In this document: positions 47,376-56,310 of the stretch, one piece after another
Position numbering within the stretch: the first letter of the stretch is position 1
How the letters are laid out: each line of letters opens with the position of its first letter
NCBI RefSeq assembly: GCF_014138605.1
Contig: NZ_JACJHX010000008.1
Coordinates: 1-64,000, forward strand
Length of the DNA stretch: 64,000 nt
Source: Peribacillus huizhouensis
GTDB lineage: Bacteria > Bacillota > Bacilli > Bacillales > DSM-1321
Reading direction: 5' to 3'
Made by a program: the position numbers and the translations under genes
Notes under the pieces: generated by a model
The model's database searches: none
Seen by the model: the letters and a program-made list of their open reading frames with translations, nothing else
What the model was told of the DNA's origin: nothing

Positions 47376-48704
47376 ATGAAATCTTTTTACAAAGGAACCA
47401 TCATATTGATTGTTGCAGCGTTCTTTGGAGAATGTATTGAGTTTTTTGTCAATATGATCCTCGCTAGAGAACTTCGTGAAGAAGGAATGGGTCTTTATAT
47501 GTCCATACTGCCAATCATTTTCTTAGTTTATATTATTTCCGGCTTCGAATTACAGGTTTCTATATCGAAATTTGTTGCTGAAAATAAATCAAAACTTCAT
47601 TATAATTTACTGCAACATGCACTTAAATTAGCAGGATATGCAATCCTGATCACACTTTTGTTAACATTTATCGTTGTATTATTTTCGAATGTTTTGGATA
47701 ATTTTCATCCATATGTAAAGTGGCTATTAATCGGGTTAATCCCAATTGCAGCTATTTCAACGATTGCAAGAGGGTATTTCATGGGCGTTCAAGAAATGGG
47801 GAAAATCGCCTTTTCAAACTTTTTGAAAAAAGGATCTCAATTTCTACTGCTCTTGCTTATCTTTCATTTTCTACAATTTGACCAAGAAAAATCACTACTA
47901 AGCGCGTTGACTATATTAATTGCCAGTGAATTCATTGTATTTCTCTATTTGATTAGCTTATTTATCATTCAAATGCAAACAATGAGAAAAGTTTCAAATA
48001 CGTTGATTTCAGGTAAACATGCACGTTACAAACTGCTTGCAGTATCAGTACCAACCGTAGGACTTCGCATTTTTCACGCCATTACCAATGCCATCCAGCC
48101 CTTTTTAATCCACTCAGCTTTACTATCAGCTGGGTTCGGCGCGGTTATGGCGACTGAACATTTTGGAATGTTGATGGGAGTAGCCATGACAATTGGCTTT
48201 TTCCCCGCTTTTATTGCTCATTCATTGATGATTATGCTCATTCCAAATGTATCGGATGCCTATGCCAAACAAGATTATCAAAAATTAAGAAATTTATTGC
48301 AAAAATCCATGTCCTTAACACTACTTTATGGATTACCTGCTGTCTTTATTATGTATGTATTTTCAGAACCTCTAACTGCACTCTTTTTTTCGTCAACTAC
48401 AGCAGCGGTCTACCTTAAACTTTTATGGCCTTATTTCTTATTCCACTTCTTCATTATCCCGATGCAGGCTTATTTAATCGGTTTAGGATTAGTGAAAGAC
48501 GCATTCATCCATACTGTATGGTCCCACATCATCTCATTTATGCTTATGTATCTATTAGGATCTCAATCCTCTTTAAATATGATTGGTGTTATTTTGGGCA
48601 TGAACACAGGTGCTGTTTTATTAACCGCGATGCATTATGTAACGATTTGCAAAAAAGTTGGGATTTCAATTTGGTTAACGAAGCCTAGACAAAATGTCAT
48701 TTAA
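47376..48704 (+). CDS. ykvU: SpoVB/YkvU-like MATE/MOP flippase
   Basis: 442 residues, 12-14 helices, of the polysaccharide-flippase (PST/MviN, MOP) superfamily and close to the Bacillus sporulation proteins YkvU and SpoVB. N-terminus GTIILIVAAFFGECIEFFVN; ARGYFMGVQEMGKIAFSNFL and FLIHSALLSAGFGAVMATEH are family-typical. Likely role in lipid-linked precursor export during cortex or spore-envelope formation, or modulation of it. ATG 47376 after GGGAGTGAG. Confidence 0.82.
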   Translation: MKSFYKGTIILIVAAFFGECIEFFVNMILARELREEGMGLYMSILPIIFLVYIISGFELQVSISKFVAENKSKLHYNLLQHALKLAGYAILITLLLTFIVVLFSNVLDNFHPYVKWLLIGLIPIAAISTIARGYFMGVQEMGKIAFSNFLKKGSQFLLLLLIFHFLQFDQEKSLLSALTILIASEFIVFLYLISLFIIQMQTMRKVSNTLISGKHARYKLLAVSVPTVGLRIFHAITNAIQPFLIHSALLSAGFGAVMATEHFGMLMGVAMTIGFFPAFIAHSLMIMLIPNVSDAYAKQDYQKLRNLLQKSMSLTLLYGLPAVFIMYVFSEPLTALFFSSTTAAVYLKLLWPYFLFHFFIIPMQAYLIGLGLVKDAFIHTVWSHIISFMLMYLLGSQSSLNMIGVILGMNTGAVLLTAMHYVTICKKVGISIWLTKPRQNVI

Positions 48705-48884
48705 CAATTTAGCTCACTATTAAATATGGATCTACAAATTCAAATCCAATAGTGAATACCTTTAAAAAGATTGAAAAGTGTAATGAAATATTTTTGAAAC
48801 GAATCAATATCGGTAATGCCAAATAATAAAATACGTTTCACTTGGTTAAAACCATAGAATGTCCTAACCATATACTAAGACAAC

Positions 48885-48926
48885 AAAAAAGCTATCAAAA
48901 GGATATCTTTTGATAGCTTTTTTCAT
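48885..48926. terminator. Bidirectional terminator
   Basis: AAAAAAGCTATCAAAAG and CTTTTGATAGCTTTTTT, 17 perfect pairs around GATAT, between convergent genes. Confidence 0.95.
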
Positions 48927-48936
48927 ATTCTATATC

Positions 48937-50304
48937 TTATGTGGAATGTGTAATATCAACATTTTTCTTTTTCTCTCTTTTTTCCTGTGCCAATATTTTA
49001 TTGAAGTCTTTAGTTTCTGATACAACAACTCCCGCTAGTGCGACAAGAGCAATCAAGTTCGGTATCGCCATTAATCCATTAAATACATCAGCAATGGTCC
49101 ACACTAAGCCAAGGCTCATACCAGCACCTACAAATACAGATAAAGTGTAAAAAGTTCTGTACCACATAATCGATTTTATTCCAAATAAGTATTCAAAACA
49201 CTTTTCTCCATAATAAGCCCATCCTAATACAGTGGAGTAAGCAAAAAAGATAATGCCAATCGTAACAATCCACCCGCCAATTCCTGGAAGCATCAGATCA
49301 AAAGTTTTGGTAGTTAAAGCAGCGCCAGATAATTTGCTTTCTGTAAATAATCCACCCATTACTAACGTGATGCCAGTTATTGAACACACGATGATCGTAT
49401 CAAGAAAAGTTCCAGTCATCGAAATAAGAGCCTGCCGCCCTGGATGATCGGTCTTAGCTGCGGCTGCGGCAATTGGAGCAGATCCCATACCCGCTTCATT
49501 TGAGAAAACTCCTCGTGCTACACCATATCGGATAACTGCACCAATGGCGCCTCCTGCTACCGCTTCCCCTGTAAACGCATCTTTAATAATCAAAGCTAAA
49601 GCTGCAGGAACTTCCGTTATATTAAATAAAATGATAACTAGTCCACCTACAACATAAAAAATGGCCATAATCGGTACAAAGTATGCTGTAACTTTACCAA
49701 TATTTTTAATACCACCCAATATAACAAGGGCAGTTGCAATCGTTAAAATTACACCCGTAATCCAAGGGTTTAGACCAAAGCTAGACTCAACTGCAGCAGC
49801 AACAGAATTGGATTGAACTGTACTACCTATTCCAAAAGCAGCGATGGCACCAAAAAGAGCAAATAGAATAGCCAACCATTTCCATCCTAATCCTCTTTCA
49901 ATATAATACATGGGTCCACCAGCCATTTCACCACGTTTTCCAATCGTTCGATATTTAACTGCAAGAATCGCTTCAGCGTACTTAGTTGCCATCCCAACAA
50001 GTGCTGTAACCCACATCCAGAACACAGCACCTGGACCACCTAAAACAACGGCAGTAGCTACACCCGCAATATTACCTGTACCTATTGTAGCAGCCAAAGC
50101 TGTCATTAATGATTGAAAATGAGAGATATCACCTTCTGAAGAATGATCTTGGTTCTTAGAAAAAGCAAGTTTTAATGCATATGGTAGTTTACTAAACTGG
50201 AGGAAAGATATTCGAAGCGTTAAATAAACCCCAGTTCCTACTAATAAAATTAGTAGTGGAGGTCCCCAAATTATGTCACTTAATTTAGTCATAAACTCAG
50301 TCAT
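48937..50304 (-). CDS. Alanine/glycine:sodium symporter (AgcS family)
   Basis: 455 residues, about 11 helices. Family signature region LAATIGTGNIAGVATAVVLG and later GPMYYIERGLG, GVFSNEAGMGSAPIAAAAA, and FAYSTVLGWAYYGEKC. Takes up alanine, glycine or, in some members (AlsT-like), glutamine with Na+. Ends in a Lys/Glu-rich tail. Single gene. Confidence 0.92.
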   Translation of the reverse strand: MTEFMTKLSDIIWGPPLLILLVGTGVYLTLRISFLQFSKLPYALKLAFSKNQDHSSEGDISHFQSLMTALAATIGTGNIAGVATAVVLGGPGAVFWMWVTALVGMATKYAEAILAVKYRTIGKRGEMAGGPMYYIERGLGWKWLAILFALFGAIAAFGIGSTVQSNSVAAAVESSFGLNPWITGVILTIATALVILGGIKNIGKVTAYFVPIMAIFYVVGGLVIILFNITEVPAALALIIKDAFTGEAVAGGAIGAVIRYGVARGVFSNEAGMGSAPIAAAAAKTDHPGRQALISMTGTFLDTIIVCSITGITLVMGGLFTESKLSGAALTTKTFDLMLPGIGGWIVTIGIIFFAYSTVLGWAYYGEKCFEYLFGIKSIMWYRTFYTLSVFVGAGMSLGLVWTIADVFNGLMAIPNLIALVALAGVVVSETKDFNKILAQEKREKKKNVDITHST

Positions 50305-51016
50305 AGTTTCACGTTCCTTTCTCTTTAAAATAATAACGAGCTGGGTACAGAGTATTTCCTGTTAATTTTCATTTTTATACTGAAAAAACACATTAAATAA
50401 AGAAGTGATAGCTGTTACTTGTGATTTATTTCAGCATTTTCAGTGCTGCTTAAGTGAGATGCAACATGACTCCAAGACTTTAAATTAGATAATTTCATAC
50501 GCTTGATAACCAATGATAATAATTCCTCAGGTGCCAATAAAATTATTTGACAAAACAATAAATCAAACGATAAATTAGAGTGATAATTTATAATGTTCTG
50601 AATTTTAACGCGAAAAAAATATAAGATTATGATAATTACCGTATCTTTCTTGTTTACTGTTAAAAATGATAGATTTGAAAATTCTAGTCCAAATAATAAA
50701 ATAAATAAGTGAGGTCCTTTCAATAAATATAATGAAATTTGTTAGATAATCAATAAAGCTCCTCCTTCAATTACACTCTATTTGTACTATTATATTCCAC
50801 GAAAACTATTTGTACAATATCAAAAATAAGGTTTTATTACACTTTATCAACTTGTCATTTTATTGTTTAATGGTTTTAGAAGCAAAAGCTAGATGAAAAA
50901 ATAAAGCCTAATCCTGTTATAGATTTAATCTAGTCATCACCATTTATATTCATAACAAATATTGTAGTAGTATAACAGAAAATGATAAATATAGATTATC
51001 AGGATATTAAGAAGAA

Positions 51017-51080
51017 AAAGGTTGTCCCAAAAGAGTCTAACTTGAACTCTACATACCGTTAATTTCGTATAATGGGGCAG
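51017..51080. repeat. Palindromic repeat B, copy 1
   Basis: AAAAAGGTTGTCCCAAAAGA start and GGGGCAGCCT end. Related to 55108-55213 and 56311-56422, which have AAGGATATCCC and GGGACATCCT at their ends. The rest of 50305-51016 has no gene I can support. Confidence 0.55.
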
Positions 51081-51084
51081 CCTA

Positions 51085-51195
51085 ATAAAGTGAACTTCAA
51101 ACAGTGGGGGGTTCTTCATCCCCCCACCTAAGCTTCTTCGATTCTGCTAAGTCTCCAGATGGGAGTCTTACTTCCCGTTAATGTGGGATGAAATG
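51085..51195 (-). repeat. Palindromic repeat R3 (IS605-end-like)
   Basis: AAAGTGAACTTCAAACAGTG, a GGGGGG TTCTTCAT CCCCCC hairpin, then CCTAAGCTTCTTCGATTC, AGTCTTACTTCCCGTTAATG. Minus-strand orientation relative to R1. Confidence 0.75.
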
Positions 51196-51282
51196 AGTTT
51201 TACTCTATTAAATGAGAAAAATCGTTAATCACTATGCTCATTAAACCGTTTTACGTACCTCTATCCATTATGTATAAGAGCC

Positions 51283-52236
51283 TTATTCACATACTAAAAT
51301 CTGTCTTGAAAATAATCCTTTTTTCGCTATACATCGATCAATAATCTCTAATCCAGTATCTTCAATCATCTGGTCGATTGTTTCTATCGAAATCACAACT
51401 ACTTTTCTAGCAATACGTCGTGCATGCTTTAGGATAGATAGTTGATTCTCAAGTGTAGTATGTGTATACAAATTATATGGCAAATCGATAATGGCTACAT
51501 CATAATACTCTGATATCTCGGAAATTGGACCACATGATACATCTCCTTCAAAACCGAAATAGCGAAGGTTTTCGTTTATTCCTTCTATAATCTGTGGATT
51601 AATATCACGGCCAACAATATCAATTCCCATCGAAAGTGCTTCTACCAACACTGTTCCAATACCACAACACGGATCAATTGCTTGAACTCCATCAGGATTC
51701 GGTATAGCAATATTAGTTATAGCTCTTGCTACTCGTGTACTAAGTGCAGTCGAATATTCATGAGGTTTTTTTTGATGATGGAACCAAATCGACTCACTCT
51801 TTCGATAGTTTCCAAAATACCATCGCCCAGCCATAGTAACTATGCCGTACTCATAATCTGGTTGATAGAAATCGAACTCTCCATTGATTCGCAAACCTAA
51901 TTCGCGTTCTATACTACGACGTTCTTTATATTCAATTTTCTCCGATTTATCAAGGTCATTAATTTTCACAAAATTAACTTTGAATGTTGATTCATACAAT
52001 TCTATAGATTGAACCTGATCTAGGATTTCCGATAAGTCATTCCCTTCGAAGAGGACTTCAATCCTTTCTTTGATAAAAGGACTTCGGCTCGGATTGACTT
52101 TAACATCCGTTTTTAAAATATTCATTTTCGTCTCAATACCAAATAAAGAGCGCATTTCCATCTGACATAGTGCGCGTTCATCCATCCGACATGCATAAGT
52201 ATATATAAAAGCTGGCATTCGCTTATGTTTATTCAA
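51283..52236 (-). CDS. SAM-dependent nucleic acid methyltransferase (TRM11/UPF0020-like)
   Basis: About 317 residues from TTG 52236, chosen because GGGTGGGAA stands right before it; the frame is open further upstream. SAM-binding motif I is GVQAIDPCCGIGTVLVEALS; motif IV is VAIIDLPYNLY, a variant of (D/N)PPY, suggesting N-methylation of an RNA or DNA base. N-terminal about 130 residues probably form a THUMP/RRM-like RNA-binding domain. It lies between two palindromic repeats. tRNA guanosine methylation is the most likely role; the exact substrate is not shown. Confidence 0.75.
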   Translation of the reverse strand: MNKHKRMPAFIYTYACRMDERALCQMEMRSLFGIETKMNILKTDVKVNPSRSPFIKERIEVLFEGNDLSEILDQVQSIELYESTFKVNFVKINDLDKSEKIEYKERRSIERELGLRINGEFDFYQPDYEYGIVTMAGRWYFGNYRKSESIWFHHQKKPHEYSTALSTRVARAITNIAIPNPDGVQAIDPCCGIGTVLVEALSMGIDIVGRDINPQIIEGINENLRYFGFEGDVSCGPISEISEYYDVAIIDLPYNLYTHTTLENQLSILKHARRIARKVVVISIETIDQMIEDTGLEIIDRCIAKKGLFSRQILVCE

Positions 52237-52305
52237 TCTGTTCCCACCCTTTATTGATAAAATCCTTCTTCTCTTAACCTTATCCTTTAAAGAATGGAAA
52301 AGCAA

Positions 52306-52626
52306 AATAAAGTGAAACTTTAATCAGTGGGGGTTTTCTTCATCCCCCACTGATTGTTAGTCCCGTTCTACTGTCGCTAAGATCTTCGCTTTCGCTTCGA
52401 TCAATCGACAGTATGAACCCGAATCAATGAATCACAGACTAAGTTCGCCGCGTCCTGCGGCAACGTCTGTGTGACCCACATCCTGTGGGCCTCAACTAAA
52501 CCTCTGCTCACGCATCGGTAAGTTTCACTGTATCTCACCAATCAGGCTATTTCCGGCAGCAGTCCCCCACCTATGCTTCTCCGATTCCTCTTAGCCTTGA
52601 GAGGTGGGGGTCTTACTTGCCCCCTT
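52306..52626 (-). repeat. Long palindromic repeat R4 with extra hairpins
   Basis: Both R-type ends are present (AATCAGTGGGGG...CCCCCACTGATT at 52322-52354 and CCCCCACC...AGGTGGGGG at 52565-52610), separated by about 200 bp holding further strong hairpins: CTGTCG/CGACAG, CACAGAC...GTCTGTG with inner GCCGC/GCGGC, and CCCAC AGGAT GTGGG. No reading frame. It looks like a fuller member of the family. Confidence 0.8.
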
Positions 52627-52643
52627 CATGTATAAAAACTCTG

Positions 52644-53489
52644 TTAATTCTTATCCAATCGCGTTAAAACCATTCTCTCCCAAACCTTCCATGGAAGTAT
52701 GCTCTTTAGTAATATTCCTATTTTAACGCCTCGGCCAATCTTAGTACGGAGCTTCATTTCTTTGCTTATCGCTAGCTTAGCAACCTTTTTTGCAACATCC
52801 TTTGGATCTCCATACGAGGTTTCATTTTGCTTTAGATAGTTTTCCATTTTTACGAGATATTCATGATATGGGGAATTTTTATGTAAAGATTTTTCTGTTA
52901 TATGTTTTCCGTTAGTCCAAATATTGGTTTTATATGATCCTGGTTCAATGAGGGAAACATCTATTCCAAAAGGTTTTAACTCAAGACGAAGGCATTCACT
53001 AAAGCCTTCAATTGCGAACTTCGAAGATACATAGGGAGATAGTCCTGGGAAACCCATTTTACCACTTATGCTACTAATTATTATAATTTTACCGTTCTCT
53101 TGTTCTCTCATATAAGGAAGTACCGTTTGAGTTATAGCAATTACGCCCAAAACATTTGTTTCAAACTGTTGTCTATATTCATCAATTGGAATGTCTTCTA
53201 CAAATCCGGCACCGGCATATCCAGCATTATTCACTAATACATCTACTCTCCCATGCATTTCAATATTGATTTTGAATCGCTGTATAGAGTCTTCAGACGT
53301 AACATCCAGTTCATAGATTTCTATCCGATCAGCGATTCCTGCCATCTCTGCTCTCTCTATTAATTCCGTCTTTTTACCCTTATTTCTCATCGTAGCCATT
53401 ACTTGAAATCCTTGCTTGGCAAGCTCCAATGAAGTTAATAATCCAAACCCACTTGCTGAACCCGTTACAATTGCAATTTTCTTTCCCAT
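52644..53489 (-). CDS. Short-chain dehydrogenase/reductase
   Basis: About 281 residues from ATG 53489 (MGKKIAIVTGSASGFGLLTS), preceded by AAAGGGTGCGAG. Cofactor motif TGSASGFG, NNAG in DVLVNNAGYAGAG, catalytic Ser and Tyr-Lys in IISSISGKMG and YVSSKFAIEG. Substrate unknown; classical SDR with a C-terminal extension that may touch the membrane. The additional N-terminal 26 codons of the open frame are unlikely to be translated. Confidence 0.87.
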   Translation of the reverse strand: MGKKIAIVTGSASGFGLLTSLELAKQGFQVMATMRNKGKKTELIERAEMAGIADRIEIYELDVTSEDSIQRFKINIEMHGRVDVLVNNAGYAGAGFVEDIPIDEYRQQFETNVLGVIAITQTVLPYMREQENGKIIIISSISGKMGFPGLSPYVSSKFAIEGFSECLRLELKPFGIDVSLIEPGSYKTNIWTNGKHITEKSLHKNSPYHEYLVKMENYLKQNETSYGDPKDVAKKVAKLAISKEMKLRTKIGRGVKIGILLKSILPWKVWERMVLTRLDKN

Positions 53490-53639
53490 AGACTCGCACC
53501 CTTTCGAATGTACCGATTTAGTCCGTATTACTAATATCAAAGCTTTACATCTATGTATAATTACCACATTAATAACAGTACTTTTTCCATTCCTTCAACT
53601 TATTTCACTAGGGAACCATTTTATGTATCCCTGTTGAAC

Positions 53640-53685
53640 AGGAAGAAAAAACCGCTGATGGATGTTTCACTTTACCTATGATAAA
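53640..53685 (+). repeat. Partial R-type repeat R5
   Basis: GAAAAAACCGCTGATGGATG and TTTCACTTTACC: the right end only of the R1/R2 pattern. Confidence 0.45.
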
Positions 53686-53739
53686 GTAAACTATAATTGA
53701 CATCTACTATTAAAGTGCAATCGGAGGATTCTTTTTATT

Positions 53740-54021
53740 ATGAAAGCCAGATACGAACTTACTAATATGAACATAACTTTAAGCAACGTGACTTTACGTG
53801 ATTCAGTCGATAGTTACGTTCTTTTTAAAGCTGCAGATGAAAACAATAATGAAGTTACCATTAAACTTTCACACCAACAAGCAGATTTTCTTGAAGCTGA
53901 ATTCACAAATCTGAATCGCCGAAGAAAAGGAAACGATGCGGAACCGATTTTAAATGATGAACCATTTGAAGATGAATCATATAATTTATTTAATGGTGAG
54001 TTTTTTATTGATCAAAAATAA
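53740..54021 (+). CDS. Hypothetical protein (93 aa)
   Basis: MKARYELTNMNITLSNVTLR, then a predicted beta-rich part with EVTIKLSHQQADFLEAEFTN, and an acidic tail. ATG 53740 after CGGAGG. No signal peptide or membrane segment. No family recognised. Neighbour of the exported DUF3298-type protein but 98 bp apart. Confidence 0.55.
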   Translation: MKARYELTNMNITLSNVTLRDSVDSYVLFKAADENNNEVTIKLSHQQADFLEAEFTNLNRRRKGNDAEPILNDEPFEDESYNLFNGEFFIDQK

Positions 54022-54119
54022 ACTCATTTTTTTGTTTATCTTTTTTCTCATAGGATAAAGAACATCCAAGTAATAAATACTAATCAAAATAGTATAGATC
54101 AAATTATTGGAGGCATTCT

Positions 54120-54827
54120 ATGAGAAAAACATTTGTAATGAGAGCTTTATTGTTGATGACTATCTTTTTCCTAATGAATTTCTTCACATTATCTACAGTA
54201 AAAACCTATGCCGATGCTCCAGTTAAAGTGATAACATACAAATATAAAGATTTGGATTTTTTAACTTTCCCCCAGTTATCAAAGTTAAATAATAAAACAG
54301 CACAAAACAAAATCAATGCTATTTTCAATAAACATATTCAGAATTCTTATTATAACTTTCAGAAATTAAAAAAGTCCATGGAAAAAATCCAAGGCGAGCC
54401 CCTTTGCAAAGAAGCTCCCTCTGCGTGTCAATATGAGTATAATTCGAGTTATAAAGTTTTGTTTAATAAAGATCACAAAATCAGCATATTGATGTATGAT
54501 TATCAATTTTCCGGTGGAGCCCATGGTAATACAATAGTCACGGCTTATAATTTCAATACAGAAAATGGAAAACAATATAAACTTGATGACATTATTATAA
54601 AAGATAATAGTTATGCGAAGATTTCAAATTACGTCAAAGAATATATCAAAAAGCATCCTGATGTATTTTTTACCGACAGTGAGACATTAAATGCCTTAAA
54701 AGTGACCAAAGATCACGCATTTTATTTTGTAGATGATGGAATCGCACTGCTATTTCAATCGTATGAAATAGCACCTTATTCTTCTGGACAACCAGTGATT
54801 ATCATTCCTAGTACTATTTATCATTGA
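54120..54827 (+). CDS. Exported DUF4163/DUF3298 (RsiV-like) protein
   Basis: 235 residues. Signal peptide about 1-31 (ALLLMTIFFLMNFFTL...TYADA). The mature part has the PdaC/RsiV-type two-domain layout: a DUF4163-like region with FLTFPQLSKLNNKTAQNKIN and a DUF3298 region with YDYQFSGGAHGNTIVTAYNF, FNTENGKQYKLDDII. Relatives include lysozyme-sensing anti-sigma RsiV and the N-terminal part of peptidoglycan deacetylase PdaC; here no enzymatic or membrane-anchor domain follows. A pair of Cys (LCKEAPSACQY) may form a disulfide. ATG 54120 after GGAGG. Confidence 0.75.
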   Translation: MRKTFVMRALLLMTIFFLMNFFTLSTVKTYADAPVKVITYKYKDLDFLTFPQLSKLNNKTAQNKINAIFNKHIQNSYYNFQKLKKSMEKIQGEPLCKEAPSACQYEYNSSYKVLFNKDHKISILMYDYQFSGGAHGNTIVTAYNFNTENGKQYKLDDIIIKDNSYAKISNYVKEYIKKHPDVFFTDSETLNALKVTKDHAFYFVDDGIALLFQSYEIAPYSSGQPVIIIPSTIYH

Positions 54828-54844
54828 TGCGAAATTCCCATCTC

Positions 54845-54876
54845 CCATCAGTGGTTTTTTTCATCCCCACTGATGG
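54845..54876 (+). terminator. Terminator / partial R-type hairpin R6
   Basis: CCATCAGTGG and CCACTGATGG arms around TTTTTTTCATC. It matches the CAGTGGGGG/CCCCCACTG hairpin of the R repeats and probably ends the upstream transcript. Confidence 0.6.
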
Positions 54877-54904
54877 TACAACTGGGAATATTGTTACAAA
54901 AGAT

Positions 54905-55042
54905 TCATTTTCCAAAAATCCAGCGCTTTTCTTTTAATCTTCTTAGAATTTTTCTTACAGATTCATTTTGCTGATGAATTTTTCTATCCGATGGAGATGT
55001 TGTAGGTGCAGGGATGTTTACTCTCTCGGGTTTTTTATTCAT
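54905..55042 (-). CDS. Second SpoIISB-like antitoxin candidate (45 aa)
   Basis: From ATG 55042: MNKKPERVNIPAPTTSPSDR then KIHQQNESVRKILRRLKEKR, WIFGK. Its layout matches SpoIISB at 55228-55407: K-P-x(2)-V-x-I-P, S-P-x(3)-K, Q-N-E and a basic R-L-K tail. An upstream frame is open to 55216, but GGAGTGAGAA favours this start. In B. subtilis a third gene, spoIISC, has been reported as a second antitoxin of SpoIISA; this may be the counterpart. A 105-bp repeat B separates it from spoIISB. Function is inferred from similarity and position. Confidence 0.6.
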   Translation of the reverse strand: MNKKPERVNIPAPTTSPSDRKIHQQNESVRKILRRLKEKRWIFGK

Positions 55043-55107
55043 TTTATTAGTTCTCACTCCGCCATACATGTTTTTTTTAGTATATGTAAAAAGATAAAAA
55101 CGATGAA

Positions 55108-55213
55108 AAAATAAGGATATCCCATAAGAGTCTGACCATGTACTCATTACACAGTTTTTGATGGTACTTTCACTGCATGTAATAAGAGTGGGATCTTGAC
55201 ACTTCTTTAGGGA
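55108..55213. repeat. Palindromic repeat B, copy 2
   Basis: Ends AAGGATATCCC and AGGGACATCCT enclose about 85 bp including a CATGTA...TGCATGTAA near palindrome. It lies inside the spoIIS gene cluster. Similar ends are found at 56311-56422. Confidence 0.65.
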
Positions 55214-55227
55214 CATCCTCTATTCAC

Positions 55228-55407
55228 TTACCATATTTCTCGTAATCGTTTTAATCTAGGTGCTTTAGCCTTATAATTCAGCATAATGCGTTCATTTTGT
55301 TCCATAACCTTTTTTGTATGTGGGCTTAAACTTACATCTGGAATTTTCACCTTTGGCTTTCTTACAACAACGATGTCATTTTTATTGGCTTTGCTATAAA
55401 TACTCAT
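55228..55407 (-). CDS. spoIISB: SpoIISB antitoxin
   Basis: 59 residues from ATG 55407 (MSIYSKANKNDIVVVRKPKV), preceded by GGTGAAGG, 17 bp after the spoIISA stop. The region SLSPHTKKVMEQNERIMLNY is a clear match to SpoIISB (VSPHTARIFKENERLIDEY in B. subtilis), the disordered antitoxin that wraps the cytosolic domain of SpoIISA. Product is basic and short, as expected. Confidence 0.88.
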   Translation of the reverse strand: MSIYSKANKNDIVVVRKPKVKIPDVSLSPHTKKVMEQNERIMLNYKAKAPRLKRLREIW

Positions 55408-55424
55408 TGATCCTTCACCGCCTT

Positions 55425-56159
55425 TTACCTTTGTTTTATGACCATATCGAACATCATAATCAATAAAGCAATCAGTAAACAATCCACTTCTGATACAAAA
55501 TTTCGAGATTTTATTTTTATAATAAAAGGATCTGTTAATAGACTTACAGGATGAAGTGCCATCTTTTCATTGTCATTATAGTACGTATCTTCTCTTTCCA
55601 ATGTAGCACGGATGGCGCTTTCATTCAAGTGAGGATATCCATTTAACGCCAATTGCTTCTCCTCTTCTGTTCTAAAAGGGAGGATCTGGACATTCATTCC
55701 GTCTTTCTCAACATAAGCTTGAAGAAGGATTCCTAAATATGCTAAATATTCCGAATTAGTTTGATAATATTCTGGTATCCCCTCTTTCTTTAAAAGTTGA
55801 AACATATTCTTTAATTTCTCCCGATTATCCGTAATTATTTGATCACTCTCAGCGACAGCCTTTGATGCAAAAGATAATTCGTGATCACCGATTTTTGTAA
55901 AGTACATACTAAGGAACACAAACATATCAATCAATACAAATACGAGGGCAATAATTAAATAATAATTCCAATTAACAAAAATACTTTTAGGATACATACT
56001 CCAATAAATGATCGCACCTAAAACGAATAAAAGATACCATGTTTTCCTGATTACTTCTATTTTATACCTAATTTGCTCCTGATATTTCCAAGATAAAATG
56101 ACATAGCCGACCAAAGCGGCAAATATCGACCATACAAAAATTTTGAAAAACAATAACAT
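55425..56159 (-). CDS. spoIISA: SpoIISA membrane toxin
   Basis: 244 residues from ATG 56159 (GGGGGA at 56165-56170 sets it). N-terminal membrane part with two or three helices, containing VIRKTWYLLFVLGAIIYW, nearly identical to B. subtilis SpoIISA; then the cytosolic GAF-like toxin domain (ESDQIITDNREKLKNMFQLL, ATLEREDTYYNDNEKMALHP, FVSEVDCLLIALLIMMFDMV). Normal length (about 248). The toxin damages the membrane in vegetative cells and is neutralised by SpoIISB so that sporulation can proceed. Nothing indicates that it is broken. Confidence 0.93.
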   Translation of the reverse strand: MLLFFKIFVWSIFAALVGYVILSWKYQEQIRYKIEVIRKTWYLLFVLGAIIYWSMYPKSIFVNWNYYLIIALVFVLIDMFVFLSMYFTKIGDHELSFASKAVAESDQIITDNREKLKNMFQLLKKEGIPEYYQTNSEYLAYLGILLQAYVEKDGMNVQILPFRTEEEKQLALNGYPHLNESAIRATLEREDTYYNDNEKMALHPVSLLTDPFIIKIKSRNFVSEVDCLLIALLIMMFDMVIKQR

Positions 56160-56310
56160 CAAAATCCCCCTTTACTCCCCTTATACTTATCATAAGGAAT
56201 TTATATGCAAAGGGAAAGACAGCTTTACTCACAAGTTCAAATTGATAAAAGAAAAGCCAACATTATTGTGATACATTCTATGAAAAATCAGCAATAATTT
56301 AAACAAAAAG

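Noticed and set aside
50415-50723. 102-aa minus-strand frame (TTG start)
   Set aside because: No ribosome binding site, extremely A/T-rich codons, no recognisable domain; probably spurious, though a small membrane protein cannot be excluded.
50937-51119. 60-aa minus-strand frame
   Set aside because: Lies in repeats B and R3; no binding site.
52375-52560. Possible CRISPR or structured-RNA array inside R4
   Set aside because: Hairpins are different from one another with no repeated unit or spacer pattern, so it is not a CRISPR array; kept as a repeat element.
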